Assembly: GCA_963838885.1 (NCBI GenBank) | Contig: CAWITB010000067.1 | Span: forward strand, 73,257-137,256 | Reading direction: 5' to 3' | DNA length: 64,000 bases | DNA from: JAICMB01 sp963838885 | GTDB lineage: Bacteria; Acidobacteriota; Terriglobia; Bryobacterales; Bryobacteraceae | Part shown: positions 51,755 through 61,900 of the stretch, piece after piece | Numbering within the stretch: position 1 is the first letter of the stretch | Layout: every line of letters starts with the position of its first letter | Translations under genes and position numbers: made by a program | The notes under the pieces: generated by a model | The model's input: the letters and a program-made list of their open reading frames with translations, nothing else | Database searches by the model: none | What the model was told of the DNA's origin: nothing

Positions 51755-52918
51755 GTGCCCGCCACCGTTCGCGTCAACCGCAAGGCCGCCGAGCGCATTG
51801 CCTCGGGCCATCCCTGGATTTTCGCGAGCGACATTCTCGACCGCGGCGCCGCCCAACCCGGAGATGCCGTAACAGTCGTCGACCCGCGCGGACGCGCCCT
51901 CGGCACGGCCCATTACAGCTCCACTTCTCAGATCTGCCTGCGCCTGCTCAGCGATCGCGCCGAGCCGCTCGACCGCGCCTTCTTCCTGCGCCGCATCGCC
52001 GCCGCCGAATCGTATCGCAAGCGCGTGGTCGCCGGCTCGGATGCCTACCGCCTGGTACACGGCGAAGCCGACCGCTTGCCCGGCCTCGTAATCGACCGCT
52101 ATGCCGAATATTTCGTCATTCAAACGCTCGATCAAGGAATGGACCGGGCTCAGCCCGAAATCGTAAGCTGTCTCGAAGAGCTCTTCACTCCGCGGGCCAT
52201 TGTCGCCCGCAACGACGTTCCTACTCGCTCCCGCGAATCGCTCCCGATCGGGTCCGGCGTGCTCCGCGGCGAGGTCCCCGCAACAGTCGCAATTCACATG
52301 AATGGTCTGGAACTCGACGCCGATCTCCTCCATGGCCAGAAAACCGGCATTTTTCTCGATCAGCGCGAAAACTATCTCGCCAGCCGCCGTTATGCCCGCG
52401 GCCGCGCCCTCGATTGCTTCACCTCGACCGGCGGCTTCGCTCTTCACATGGCCGCGCAATGCGATTCCGTCGAAGCCGTAGACAGTTCCGCCCCCGCCCT
52501 CGCGACGGCAGCCGCCAACGTCGCGCGCAATCATATCGGGAACGTAGCATTCCGCGAATCGGATGTCTTCGAGCTGCTAGCCTCTTACGCAGCCGCCCGC
52601 CGCGCCTTCGAGATGGTAGTCCTCGATCCCCCCGCCTTCGCCAAATCGCGATCGCATCTCGAGAGCGCCGCCCGCGGCTACAAAGAGATCAACCTCCGCG
52701 CCCTGCGCCTGCTCCCGCAGGGCGGCATTCTGCTGACCTGCTCCTGCTCCCATCATATGAGCGAAGCCACCCTCCTCGAGTGCGTGGCCCAAGCCTCGCT
52801 CGACGCCCATCGGACCTTACGAGTGCTCGAACGCCGCACCCAGTCGCTGGACCATCCCATCCTCCTGACCATCCCCGAGACGCATTATCTAAAATGCCTC
52901 TTGTTCGAGGTCGTATAG
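51755..52918 (+). CDS. RlmI-type class I rRNA (cytosine-C5) methyltransferase
   Basis: This 387-residue protein starts with GTG 51755. Residues 1-75 form a PUA domain (VRVNRKAAERIASGHPWIFA). The catalytic domain follows with the SAM-binding region ALDCFTSTGGFALHMA (about 225-240), LDPPAFAKS (about 290-298) and the CSCSHHMSE block. RlmI methylates C1962 of 23S rNA (numbering of E. coli). The exact target here is assumed from family membership. Confidence 0.9.
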   Translation: MPATVRVNRKAAERIASGHPWIFASDILDRGAAQPGDAVTVVDPRGRALGTAHYSSTSQICLRLLSDRAEPLDRAFFLRRIAAAESYRKRVVAGSDAYRLVHGEADRLPGLVIDRYAEYFVIQTLDQGMDRAQPEIVSCLEELFTPRAIVARNDVPTRSRESLPIGSGVLRGEVPATVAIHMNGLELDADLLHGQKTGIFLDQRENYLASRRYARGRALDCFTSTGGFALHMAAQCDSVEAVDSSAPALATAAANVARNHIGNVAFRESDVFELLASYAAARRAFEMVVLDPPAFAKSRSHLESAARGYKEINLRALRLLPQGGILLTCSCSHHMSEATLLECVAQASLDAHRTLRVLERRTQSLDHPILLTIPETHYLKCLLFEVV

Positions 52919-52971
52919 GCTCCGGCACTCGCAAGCGAAGCACAGCAGGGTCCCATGCGCCGGCAGATATT

Positions 52972-53823
52972 TTATGGACGTCCGGCGCTCCCCCCCGCTT
53001 GCGCCGGCGACCCGTTTAGCCGGTCTTCGATCTTCAATGCCTCAAGCGGATGTGCCCGCGTCCCGCCAGTGACTACTATCGTGTAAATTTCTCCGGGCTT
53101 TAAATCGAGTGGGACATGCACCGCCGGGCCAAGTTGGTGTTTATTGTTCGCGCCCGTCTCAACGATGTTCAGTCTGCCCTCATACGGTTCAACATCTTTA
53201 AAGTCGGTCGACGTTGCCCGATTCACGCCCGAAAACCACTGATCTTCGTCCGCGTAGGGATTCGTCCGATTCGGATGTCTTGCGGGCTCCGCGCTCCCTC
53301 TGTTCCCGTTCATCGAAACCGGAGCGTATACGTCAACGTCGGCGTCCGCGGCGTTGATGACCCGCAACTTGGCCTTGCCGTTGCTCGGCTCCGAGAGGTT
53401 GTCGTTGATGACGTCGAGTTTTTCGTTGCCGTTCTTATCGAGTGCCGCCACGACCGTGTAGCGGGCGCCATTTGTGAGGCCTTCGCTATTGGTCACGGGA
53501 CTTTTGTTCGTCTCGCGGCCAGTGGTCAGCTTGAAGTCGTGACGCTCGCCGGGAACCTCTTTGTACGGGGTCGCGGTTTTATAGGAGACGTCCGGAAAGA
53601 GTTCTTGGTCCCCGAACGCCAGGTTCGCTTTCCGGCCGGGAATGGCATCGACGAAACGGACCAGGGCGACTTTCGCCTTCGCCGCTTGATCGCCCGCCGG
53701 AGCGGTCGAGGTCTGACCTCCCGCAGTCGAGGTAGTAGCTTGGTTTGTCTTCGAAGCGCACCCGATCGTCATAAGCAAGAGGCAAGCGCCACACGCGGTC
53801 ACGCCAATTCTGATTTTTTTCAT
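52972..53823 (-). CDS. DUF4397-like lipoprotein
   Basis: This 283-residue protein has a lipobox (LLLMTIGCAS, lipidated Cys at about 22), a Thr/Ala-rich linker, then two beta-rich units: KVALVRFVDAIPGRKANLAF and AKLRVINAADADVDVYAPVS. These match DUF4397 repeats, which are extracellular and of unknown function. It should be anchored in a membrane and face the periplasm or surface. It is monocistronic. Confidence 0.8.
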   Translation of the reverse strand: MKKIRIGVTACGACLLLMTIGCASKTNQATTSTAGGQTSTAPAGDQAAKAKVALVRFVDAIPGRKANLAFGDQELFPDVSYKTATPYKEVPGERHDFKLTTGRETNKSPVTNSEGLTNGARYTVVAALDKNGNEKLDVINDNLSEPSNGKAKLRVINAADADVDVYAPVSMNGNRGSAEPARHPNRTNPYADEDQWFSGVNRATSTDFKDVEPYEGRLNIVETGANNKHQLGPAVHVPLDLKPGEIYTIVVTGGTRAHPLEALKIEDRLNGSPAQAGGSAGRP

Positions 53824-54255
53824 ACGCAGTCAACCCTCCACTTGGTTAGAGTCCCCCCTGAATGCTCCATTTCGCCATTCGGGCTCCGCCGCCCTCACAA
53901 GACATCGCCGCCCGCCGGCCGCGCAAGCCCGAAATATTGCCACTTTTCTTTATTTGCCGCTGCCCCCAAGCTGAAGGAACGCTGCAACTAACTCCACCCC
54001 TCGCCTTCCTGCGGCCGCCCACCCGCGCTCCACAAAATCGAATGCCATCCGCATCGAGCAAGTCTGTCCCCCTGAAGGCAGCCGCCCATTCTGCCACCCC
54101 GCCCCGCAATAAATTGCATAATGGTTCTAGTAATACCGTGGGCCGCTGCACGTTGCGCTAATTCCCTTCGTGCGCTATGGTAACGGGTTTGGCCCCGGCG
54201 TTCCGGCCTTCACTCAGGTCAACGCATTCTGCTTATCCAATTTGGAGGATTTTAC
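53824..54255. other. Intergenic region between divergent genes
   Basis: This should hold both promoters. I found no tRNA, riboswitch or convincing promoter pair. GGAGG at about 54242-54246 precedes a TTG at 54256 that is probably the real start of the pyrophosphatase. Confidence 0.4.
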
Positions 54256-54440
54256 TTGCAACCGCATAGTGCATCCACGGTTTTGCCTTCCCTAGTACGA
54301 GGGGCGCCGTTCGCCTGCTTGCTCCCGTTCTTCTCCTGGCGCTGCTGCTGCTCTGCGTTCCAGCGCATGCCTTCGCGCAGCCGCCGCAGGCGGGCGGAGA
54401 GGCGCATCTCATTCTGCCCGATCTCGCGCAAGGCACGTTC

Positions 54441-56768
54441 ATGGGGATCAACGGCCGCACGCTGCTGCTCGCCGGTCTCGGCTTCTGCGTCCTGGGCCTC
54501 TTATTCGGCTTCGTCACCTATACGCAGCTTCGCAACCTGCCGGTGCATGAGTCCATGCGCGAAATCTCCGAGCTGATCTGGGAAACCTGCAAGACCTACC
54601 TCTTCACGCAGGGCAAATTCCTGCTCGTCCTCGAGATCTTCATCGGCATCATCATCGTGTTCTACTTCGGCTACCTGGAGCGCATGGACGCCGTCAAAGT
54701 CATTGTCATTCTCCTGTTCAGCCTTCTCGGCATCGCGGGCAGCTATTCGGTCGCCTGGTTCGGCATCCGCGTCAACACCTTCGCCAATTCGCGCACCGCC
54801 TTCGCCAGCCTGCGCGGCATTCCGTTCCCGTGTTACGCCATTCCGCTGCGCGCCGGCATGAGCATCGGCATGGTGCTGATCAGCATCGAGCTGTTCATCA
54901 TGCTCTGCATCCTGCTGTTCATTCCCGGCGATTACGCCGGTCCGTGCTTCATCGGGTTCGCCATCGGCGAATCGCTCGGCGCGGCGGTGTTGCGCGTGGC
55001 GGGAGGAATTTTCACGAAAATCGCCGACATCGGCGCCGACCTCATGAAGATCGTCTTCGGTATTAAGGAAGACGACGCGCGCAACCCCGGCGTCATCGCC
55101 GATTGCACCGGCGACAATGCCGGCGATTCCGTCGGACCCAGCGCCGACGGTTTTGAAACTTACGGCGTCACCGGGGTCGCGCTCATTACGTTTATTCTTC
55201 TCGCCGTGCGTACCCCGCTGGTGCAGGTTCAGCTTTTGGTGTGGATCTTCATCATGCGCGTCATGATGATCGTCTCCTCCGGACTGTCTTATTTCATTAA
55301 CGAAGCCGTTGCGAAAGCCCGCTACGGCCACGCGCGCAAGTTCAATTTCGAGAGCCCCCTCACGTCGCTGGTGTGGCTCACGTCTTTGGTCTCCATCGGC
55401 GCCACCTACCTGGTTTCCTATTTCATGATTCCCGACCTGGGCGGAGATCCTACGCTGTGGTGGAAGCTGTCTTCGGTCATTACCTGCGGCACGCTGGCGG
55501 GCGCTGTCATTCCAGAGCTCGTGAAGGTGTTCACCTCCACCGAATCTGGCCACGTGCGCGAAATCGTAACCTCTTCGCGCGAGGGTGGCGCATCCTTGAA
55601 CATTCTCTCCGGTTTCGTCGCGGGCAATTTCAGCGCCTTCTGGATCGGCTTCGCCATGCTGCTTCTGATGGGCGCGGCCTACGCCGTCAGCACCTTTGGC
55701 ATCGGCGCCTTGATGGTCGCTCCGGCGGTCTTCGCTTTCGGCCTCGTGGCGTTCGGATTCCTAGGCATGGGACCGGTCACGATCGCGGTCGATTCCTACG
55801 GTCCTGTGACCGACAATGCGCAGTCCGTATACGAGCTCTCGTTAATAGAGCAGATCCCTAATGTTCGCGGCGAAATTCAGTCGCGCTACGGATTCGCCCC
55901 CGACTTCGAGCGCGCCAAGGAAAACCTGGAAGAGAACGACGGCGCCGGCAATACCTTCAAGGCCACCGCGAAACCGGTGCTCATCGGAACGGCAGTGGTG
56001 GGCGCCACGACCATGATCTTCTCGATCATCGTTGCCCTTACCAACGGCCTCACCACGAACCTTGGAAACCTGTCCATTCTGCACCCCCCCTTCCTGCTCG
56101 GATTAATTATGGGCGGCGCCGTGATCTACTGGTTCACCGGCGCCTCCACGCAGGCCGTCACGACCGGCGCGTATCGCGCGGTCGAGTACATCAAAGCGCA
56201 CATCGATCTTGAAACCGCGACGAAAGCCTCGGTCGCGGACAGCAAAAAGGTGGTTGAGATTTGCACTCAGTATGCGCAGAAGGGTATGTTCAACATCTTC
56301 ATTGTCGTGTTCTTCATCACCCTGGCGTTTGCTTTTGTGGAGCCTTTCCTGTTCATCGGATATCTAATCTCCATTGCATTGTTCGGACTGTTTCAGGCCA
56401 TCTTCATGGCTAACGCCGGTGGCGCCTGGGACAACGCCAAGAAGATCGTGGAGACGGAGCTGAAGCAGAAAGGCACCCCGTTGCACGAGGCCACCGTGGT
56501 GGGCGACACCGTCGGCGATCCGTTCAAGGATACATCGTCGGTGGCGCTCAACCCGATTATCAAATTCACCACGCTCTTTGGCCTGTTAGCCGTGGAGCTC
56601 GCCGTATCGCTCACGGTCGAACAAGGCGCCGTGTTCAGCCGTGTTCTTGCCGCGATTTTCCTGATCATCGCGCTCGTCTTCGTGTGGCGGACCTTCTACT
56701 CCATGCGCATCGAACGGCAGCCCCAACCCGAGCCGGCTCCCACTCCGCGCCGCGTTACGTCGGCTTAG
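54441..56768 (+). CDS. Membrane-bound ion-translocating pyrophosphatase (HppA-like)
   Basis: This integral membrane enzyme pumps H+ or Na+ using pyrophosphate. From ATG 54441 it has 775 residues with about 16 helices. FTKIADIGADL and the substrate motif EDDARNPGVIADCTGDNAGD are present. GNTFKAT has Lys where potassium-dependent forms have Ala, suggesting a K+-independent type. Upstream the same frame encodes a signal-like helix (RLLAPVLLLALLLLCVPAHA), open back to about 54266 but without a start codon; a TTG at 54256 with GGAGG in front lies in another frame. One base missing in a G run at about 54300 would join them, so the real protein is probably longer. Confidence 0.88.
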   Translation: MGINGRTLLLAGLGFCVLGLLFGFVTYTQLRNLPVHESMREISELIWETCKTYLFTQGKFLLVLEIFIGIIIVFYFGYLERMDAVKVIVILLFSLLGIAGSYSVAWFGIRVNTFANSRTAFASLRGIPFPCYAIPLRAGMSIGMVLISIELFIMLCILLFIPGDYAGPCFIGFAIGESLGAAVLRVAGGIFTKIADIGADLMKIVFGIKEDDARNPGVIADCTGDNAGDSVGPSADGFETYGVTGVALITFILLAVRTPLVQVQLLVWIFIMRVMMIVSSGLSYFINEAVAKARYGHARKFNFESPLTSLVWLTSLVSIGATYLVSYFMIPDLGGDPTLWWKLSSVITCGTLAGAVIPELVKVFTSTESGHVREIVTSSREGGASLNILSGFVAGNFSAFWIGFAMLLLMGAAYAVSTFGIGALMVAPAVFAFGLVAFGFLGMGPVTIAVDSYGPVTDNAQSVYELSLIEQIPNVRGEIQSRYGFAPDFERAKENLEENDGAGNTFKATAKPVLIGTAVVGATTMIFSIIVALTNGLTTNLGNLSILHPPFLLGLIMGGAVIYWFTGASTQAVTTGAYRAVEYIKAHIDLETATKASVADSKKVVEICTQYAQKGMFNIFIVVFFITLAFAFVEPFLFIGYLISIALFGLFQAIFMANAGGAWDNAKKIVETELKQKGTPLHEATVVGDTVGDPFKDTSSVALNPIIKFTTLFGLLAVELAVSLTVEQGAVFSRVLAAIFLIIALVFVWRTFYSMRIERQPQPEPAPTPRRVTSA

Positions 56769-56811
56769 CGCGCGGCGAGCGCGAACTCTCTCGCGCGCAA
56801 AACTAAGAAGC

Positions 56812-57702
56812 ATGCGCAGCATGTGGAGCCTGGGCGGCCTATCGTGGCGCGAACTCCTTGGGCGCACCTGGAAGGAGTCGTGGGAGGACGAGGTTTTCGG
56901 GCAGGCGGCGCGGCTGGCCTTCTACCATTTCATCGCGCTGTTCCCGTGCCTGCTGCTGGCGGTGGCGCTACTCGCCCGGATGTCTCATACCGGCTCGGAC
57001 ATGCTGGCTACCTTGCGGAGCTCGCTCCAAACGATTCTGCCGCCGGCGGCGTCGACGATGGTGACGGGCATTATGGACGAAATCCGCCGCGGCGCGGCGC
57101 GGCGGACGGTCTGGTTTTCGGCCTTGGGATCGTTATGGGCGGCGTTTAATGGCACCTGGGCCGTAATGTCGGGCCTAAACGACGCCTACGAGGTCGTTGA
57201 AGAACGGCCGTGGTGGAAGGTCACGATTGTGGCGGGAGGCCTAACGGCCGCCCTCACGGTTTTGGGATTTGCCGCTCTGCTGGCGCTGCTGTATGGAGGC
57301 TCGGCGGGGGTGGCCGGGCACGTTCTACGCTGGCCTATTATTGCCGCGCTGCTTCTCGCGGCCTTCGCGTTGTACTACCGCTTCGGCCCCGACTTGCACG
57401 GCACGCAATTGCAATGGACCACGCCGGGCGCCCTGGCGGCGGTGGCGCTATGGGGTCTCGCGGCGGGTCTATTCCGGACTTATGTCCGTTATGCAGCGGC
57501 CAAGTACGACGAGGTGTACGGGGTTATGGCGGCGGCTGCGATTCTTCTGCTGTGGTTTTATTTCACGGGCGCGGCGATTCTGATCGGCGGCGAAATGAAT
57601 TCGGAGATTGAGAATGCCGCGGCGCAGAATGGACATCCCGACGCGCGGCGTCCGGGTGAGCACAGGCCCGGCGGCCGGGCCGCCGCGCGCGTAAAGGGCT
57701 AA
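56812..57702 (+). CDS. YihY/BrkB-family membrane protein
   Basis: This 296-residue protein has six hydrophobic segments and the family signatures: AARLAFYHFIALFPCLLLAV (about 32-51), SLWAAFNGTWAVMSGLNDAYEV-like, WALFGAL-type LWGLAAGLFRTYVRY, and the final YGVMAAAAILLLWFYFTGAA with GGEMNSEIE. Members sit in the inner membrane; their function is uncertain, with suggestions of transport or virulence. A Pro/Arg/Gly-rich tail follows. Confidence 0.9.
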   Translation: MRSMWSLGGLSWRELLGRTWKESWEDEVFGQAARLAFYHFIALFPCLLLAVALLARMSHTGSDMLATLRSSLQTILPPAASTMVTGIMDEIRRGAARRTVWFSALGSLWAAFNGTWAVMSGLNDAYEVVEERPWWKVTIVAGGLTAALTVLGFAALLALLYGGSAGVAGHVLRWPIIAALLLAAFALYYRFGPDLHGTQLQWTTPGALAAVALWGLAAGLFRTYVRYAAAKYDEVYGVMAAAAILLLWFYFTGAAILIGGEMNSEIENAAAQNGHPDARRPGEHRPGGRAAARVKG

Positions 57703-58030
57703 GGAGAGGGATCCCCCGGCGCGCTCGACATCAATGACGGCGTTCCGCGCTAGTTAAATTAGATGCGTTACGGGAACTTTGCAGTTCCGCTGCGATCTCA
57801 GTGAAAGGTGAGCGGGGGTTGCGGCTTAGTCGCGTGGCGGCGCTGATGAGGGCGCTCTTGCAGGTTCCTCGCCGATCTCAAGTAAACCGTGGGTGGGAAG
57901 TTGTGGCCAGTGCGCGGCGGCGCTGATGCGGGCGCTTTTGGAAGGGCTTGCGAAGGAACAAATTGCCCGTGCACCGGACGCCAAGCCGCTACCGGGCGAT
58001 CCAGCGTTCAGCACGCTTCTGCGCTCGCCT
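57703..58030. other. Gap before the group II intron remnant
   Basis: The stretch contains two similar short blocks (GCGGCGCTGATG(A/C)GGGCGCT at about 57836 and 57916) but no gene that I can recognise. Confidence 0.4.
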
Positions 58031-58270
58031 GTTAAGTAGCCCCGGTGAATCGCAGCCCGAGGCTCTCCCAGAACGGTACGTGAGCGTCTCCACTCATACA
58101 GCTCCTGTGTTGAGAACCGACTACGCTGGTGCTCCCAAAGCGCAAGCAGTTTGGGCTGGCCATCGATAACCCGCATCAGCCAAGTCCATGGCCGACTTCG
58201 GTGATTGCGTAGCTTTTATATTTCCGACAGGCCCAGCGAACCAACGATTGGCCGACATGCCTCTCGATGG
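58031..58270 (-). pseudogene. Group II intron 3' end with reverse-transcriptase/maturase C-terminus
   Basis: On the minus strand, 58270-58120 encodes ERHVGQSLVRWACRKYKSYA and VIDGQPKLLALWEHQ in two frames, the C-terminal end of an intron-encoded reverse transcriptase. Then 58104-58069 is a domain V hairpin (GAGCTGTATGAGTGGAGACG..., loop and ACGT bulge near normal), and 58068-58036 a domain VI hairpin ending GGGGCTACTT. Two bases at the base of domain V differ from the usual GAGCCG/CGGTTC, so splicing is doubtful. Confidence 0.72.
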
Positions 58271-58399
58271 GCCGGAGCGCAGCAGCGGGAGGTGGTTTGG
58301 AACCATTTCCCTGTAAGACGGTTCCGCGGGGCCTTCCGTGATCGACTACTCGGTTACGCAAAAGATCCGTCTATCGCCGTCTCTTTTTGCTCATGGCAG

Positions 58400-58950
58400 A
58401 CGCCGAGTAGGCCCGGGGAATTTCACCCCGAGCCCCTCACAGATCCGGACTTGAACCTCTCGATTCATCCGGCTCGTGCTATCCGTCGAGAGCTGCCGCT
58501 CTCCGCCGAAACCGTGGACTCCTCGTGTTGCCAGTTGGCCCTTTGAGGTTTCAAGCTGGATAGCCTGCCCGCTTCGCTCCACCGACATTACTCCGCTTCC
58601 CCGCTAATACCAGGCAGTCCGCCCCTCAGCATCGCATCCGTACTCTCGCCCTCGTGGTTCAATCCACTTGTGGCTTCTCCGTTTACATTGATGCCAAGGT
58701 TCTCATGTTCCATACGTCCGCCTTTCTAGGTTCAGGCCACCATCTCCCTAGAAGTTACCTGACCCGAATTTTTCTTCCGAGCCTTTTCCTTCTCCGCTCA
58801 CCACCACCACGCCCCTTAGGAGAGAGCAGCAGCGGAAGGTGGTTTGAGTCCTGCTCCTGCAAGCCGGTTCGAGCGGCGTTCCCTCATCAGCCGTACAGTT
58901 ACGCAAAATCGAGCATCCAAACCTGCGATGCTCAGTTTTGCTCATGACGC
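58400..58950 (-). repeat. Second, ORF-less group II intron remnant
   Basis: On the minus strand 58475-58440 folds as domain V (GAGCCGGATGAATCGAGAGG..., GAGA loop), and 58439-58402 as domain VI (CTCGGGGTGAAATTCCCCGG). Upstream (about 58480-58800) is structured sequence of domain I type without a reading frame. The segment 58823-58948 is a diverged copy of 58275-58400, so this is a tandem of about 550 bases. It abuts the stop of the TonB receptor gene. Confidence 0.6.
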
Positions 58951-58952
58951 AA

Positions 58953-61900
58953 TCAAAATATCAGCTTTAATCCGAACTGAATCTGACGGCCAGGAACAGT
59001 GGTGGCCTGGACCTGCCCAAACACCGGACTCGTGATTGTCGTCGATGCGGGCCCCGCGAAATTTGTGTGGTTGAACATGTTGAACGCCTCGGCGCGGAAC
59101 TGGATGGTAAGGTTATTGTCGCCCCAGGCGCTCACGGTCGTGTTCTTGAACACTGAGAAATCTATATCTTCAATACCCGGGCCGAACAAATCGTTGCGCG
59201 GCAGCATGGATCCCGCAATCTGCGGCGTTGGAGTTATACCCAGGGCGGCTCCGTTTGTTAAGGAAAGATACTGCAGGCTGCCGTTCGTCTTAAAGCTGGG
59301 ATTAAGAAGTTGCGTCAGTTTACCGGATAGGAGCGCGGCGCGGTCGTTTGCAGTCCCGTTGCCGTTGACATCCTGGCCGGCCAGCAACGAAAACGGTTGG
59401 CCGGTCTGGAAGCGCATAATCCCATTTACTTGCCATCCACTAATCGCCTTCCCCATGAACCCGTGGACATCGTGCGCCCAGGGCCGGCCTTGCCCAAACG
59501 GCAGGTCGTAGATGAAATTGATTACGGCGGCGTGCCGCAAGTCAAAATCGGCATTGCCCCATTCCGCTCCGAACTGCGGGCCGCCGGCATAGTTTTGAAT
59601 GAAATATTCGGCGGCCTGAGCGTCGGTGGTGAACGGCGCCAGTCCTTGACTTTGCCGGAGCTGGTTCATGATGGCCAATGTCGGATAGGGAATCGTGCCA
59701 TTGGAGTTACGGACTGGGAGCAAGTTCGAAACACTCGCAAGGGGAATACCCGTGATGATCTCTCCCGATCCGCCATCGAGCGCATGAGAATAGGTGTAAT
59801 TCGCCTGGAAGGAGAAGCCGGCCGCAAAGCGCCGCTTGAATGATACCTCCAGGGCGTTGTAGCTCGATGAGTCGGAGGAGTCGCGAGTGGAGAAATTTCC
59901 CAAAACCAGCGGGCGGAAATTGTCGTTGGTCACGGCCGGAGAAGTTGGAACGTCTATATTGGCCGGGCGGTAGGCGTCGGGGAAACTGGCTCCGAAATCG
60001 GGGTTAATCGTGCGCACGAGATGATCCGCGATCAAGCCTACGTAGGCCACGTCGAGCACCTGGTCGCGGCCGATCTGACGCTCCAGAGAAACATTCCAGC
60101 GCTGCGTACGGGGGAACTGCAGATTTGGATTTACAGTCGTCGGACCGATCGAAAGAGTGGTCGTATAAGGGTTGGGGGCGGAGATCGAGGGTCCAAAGGG
60201 AACATTGCCCGTTGTAACGGGAACCACGAAGGGAGGAGAATTGCGCGCGTTTCCAAGCACGTTATCGAAGATGCGGTCGTAGAATATTCCGTAGCTTGCG
60301 CGCAACGCGGTGTTATGCCAAGTATAGGCGCCGCCCACCCGCGGAGCCCAATTGTTCCAGTCCGGCTGGAAGAGTCCTTGCGGTCTGCCATTTCCCACCG
60401 TGATCAGGCGAACCTGGTTAAAGGCCGCCGGGCCGTTCGCGAGCAGCGACGCGCCCAACTCGGGCGTTCCGTTCGGAGCGAGAAACGCGTTGCTGAGAAA
60501 TCCATTCACCTCGCTCGCGCGGCCCAGGTACTCGTACCGCAAACCAACATCCAACACGAAATGCGCACTGACGCGAAACGTTTCCTGTACGAAAGGCGCC
60601 CACTCCGTGATGCGAAAGCCGCGCTCGGAAGTTGCCGGAGTCAAAAACAAATTTTGCGTAAAAACCGAAGCCGGCGCGCCGGCCGCGAGGACCGTGTCGG
60701 GACCCGCGGAGTTCCATTGGTAATTAGGCCGCTCCAGGAATCCGAAGGTGCTGTTGTCCTGGATGCGCCGGATCTCGCCGCCGATTTTCATGTTCGAACG
60801 GCCCCTCGTCCAGGTGTAAACGTCGCTCTCTTGAAAGGTGTTCGAGAATCGAAGGTTCGGAGATGTCGTCGTGTAGCCCAGCTCCGGCATCCCAAAGCCT
60901 AAATCGAGGGTTGGAACGCCATTTGGGGTCAGTGGACTTCCATAGGCTTGGCCGGCATATGCGCCGGAGCGCAGCGTGCCGGATTGCAACACCGCATCGG
61001 GCGCCTGATCGAACACGTTGTTCACGCCGTTGCGCTCAAAGGTAATGCGGAGCTCGTTAATCCTGGTGGCCGAGAATGTCTGCGTTTCATTGATCTGAGC
61101 GTTGTAAACGGTGTTTGTGAACCCCACGCCCGTGCCCGGAATGCCCGATCCCGCTACTGTTCCGGGTCCGGCATCGTTCTTGAAATACGTGTAGCGGGCC
61201 GATAGCCGCGCCCTATCGGAGAGATAATGATCGACCTTGCCCAAATAGGAGTTCTGGTCGTAGCTGTTAGAGCGAACGAGCGACAGCGGCGTCAGAACGG
61301 GCTTATTGGCCGCAATGATGGAAGCGGGCGATTGATCGTTCGGAGCCGGCGCGGCGTATGCGCCCTGGAACGTCGCTGAAAGAATCTGACCGAGGGCCGG
61401 ATTTTGTTGCGCGACGGCCGCAATGGTGTTCGGCGACGGAATATTGTTGACGACCGAGACGCCTTGACGCTGATGAAATCCTTCCCAGCTTCCGAAGAAG
61501 AACGTCTTGTCCTTCCGGATCGGTCCGCCGAGGGTCGCTCCAAAATTGTTCTGCGTAAACGGTGGCGCTAGGGCATTTCCGTTGCGCCTGAAGGCCAGGT
61601 TGGTATCGAAAAAGCTACGCGCGTCGAAAGCGCGATTGCGCGCAAACTCAAAGATGCTGCCGTGAAACTGGTTCGTGCCCGACTTCGTGATGACGTTGAT
61701 CTGTCCGCCGGAATTGCGCCCGAACTCGGCGTCGGCGTTAGAGGTGATGACGCGAAATTCGGCGACCGCGTCCACGCTGACGGCGTTGATCCCCGGCGAG
61801 GTGCCCGTAAAAGCGCCCGTGACCCCGGCCGCGCTCCCGTTGGGGAGCACGGGATCGTTCAGGTCGCCTCCGTCCAACAGGAAATTGTTCCCCGTCCCGC

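Noticed and set aside
54000..54100. tRNA-like 5' sequence on the minus strand (GGCGGGGTGGCAGAATGG)
   Set aside because: No matching acceptor 3' strand, no GTTCGA T-loop and no anticodon stem could be found.
56766..56800. GCGCGA/TCGCGC hairpin after the pyrophosphatase gene
   Set aside because: No T run follows and the next gene starts within 50 bases, so a terminator is not supported.
58654..58947. Plus-strand 97-residue frame
   Set aside because: It is the antisense of structured intron RNA; similar frames are frequent spurious calls over group II introns.
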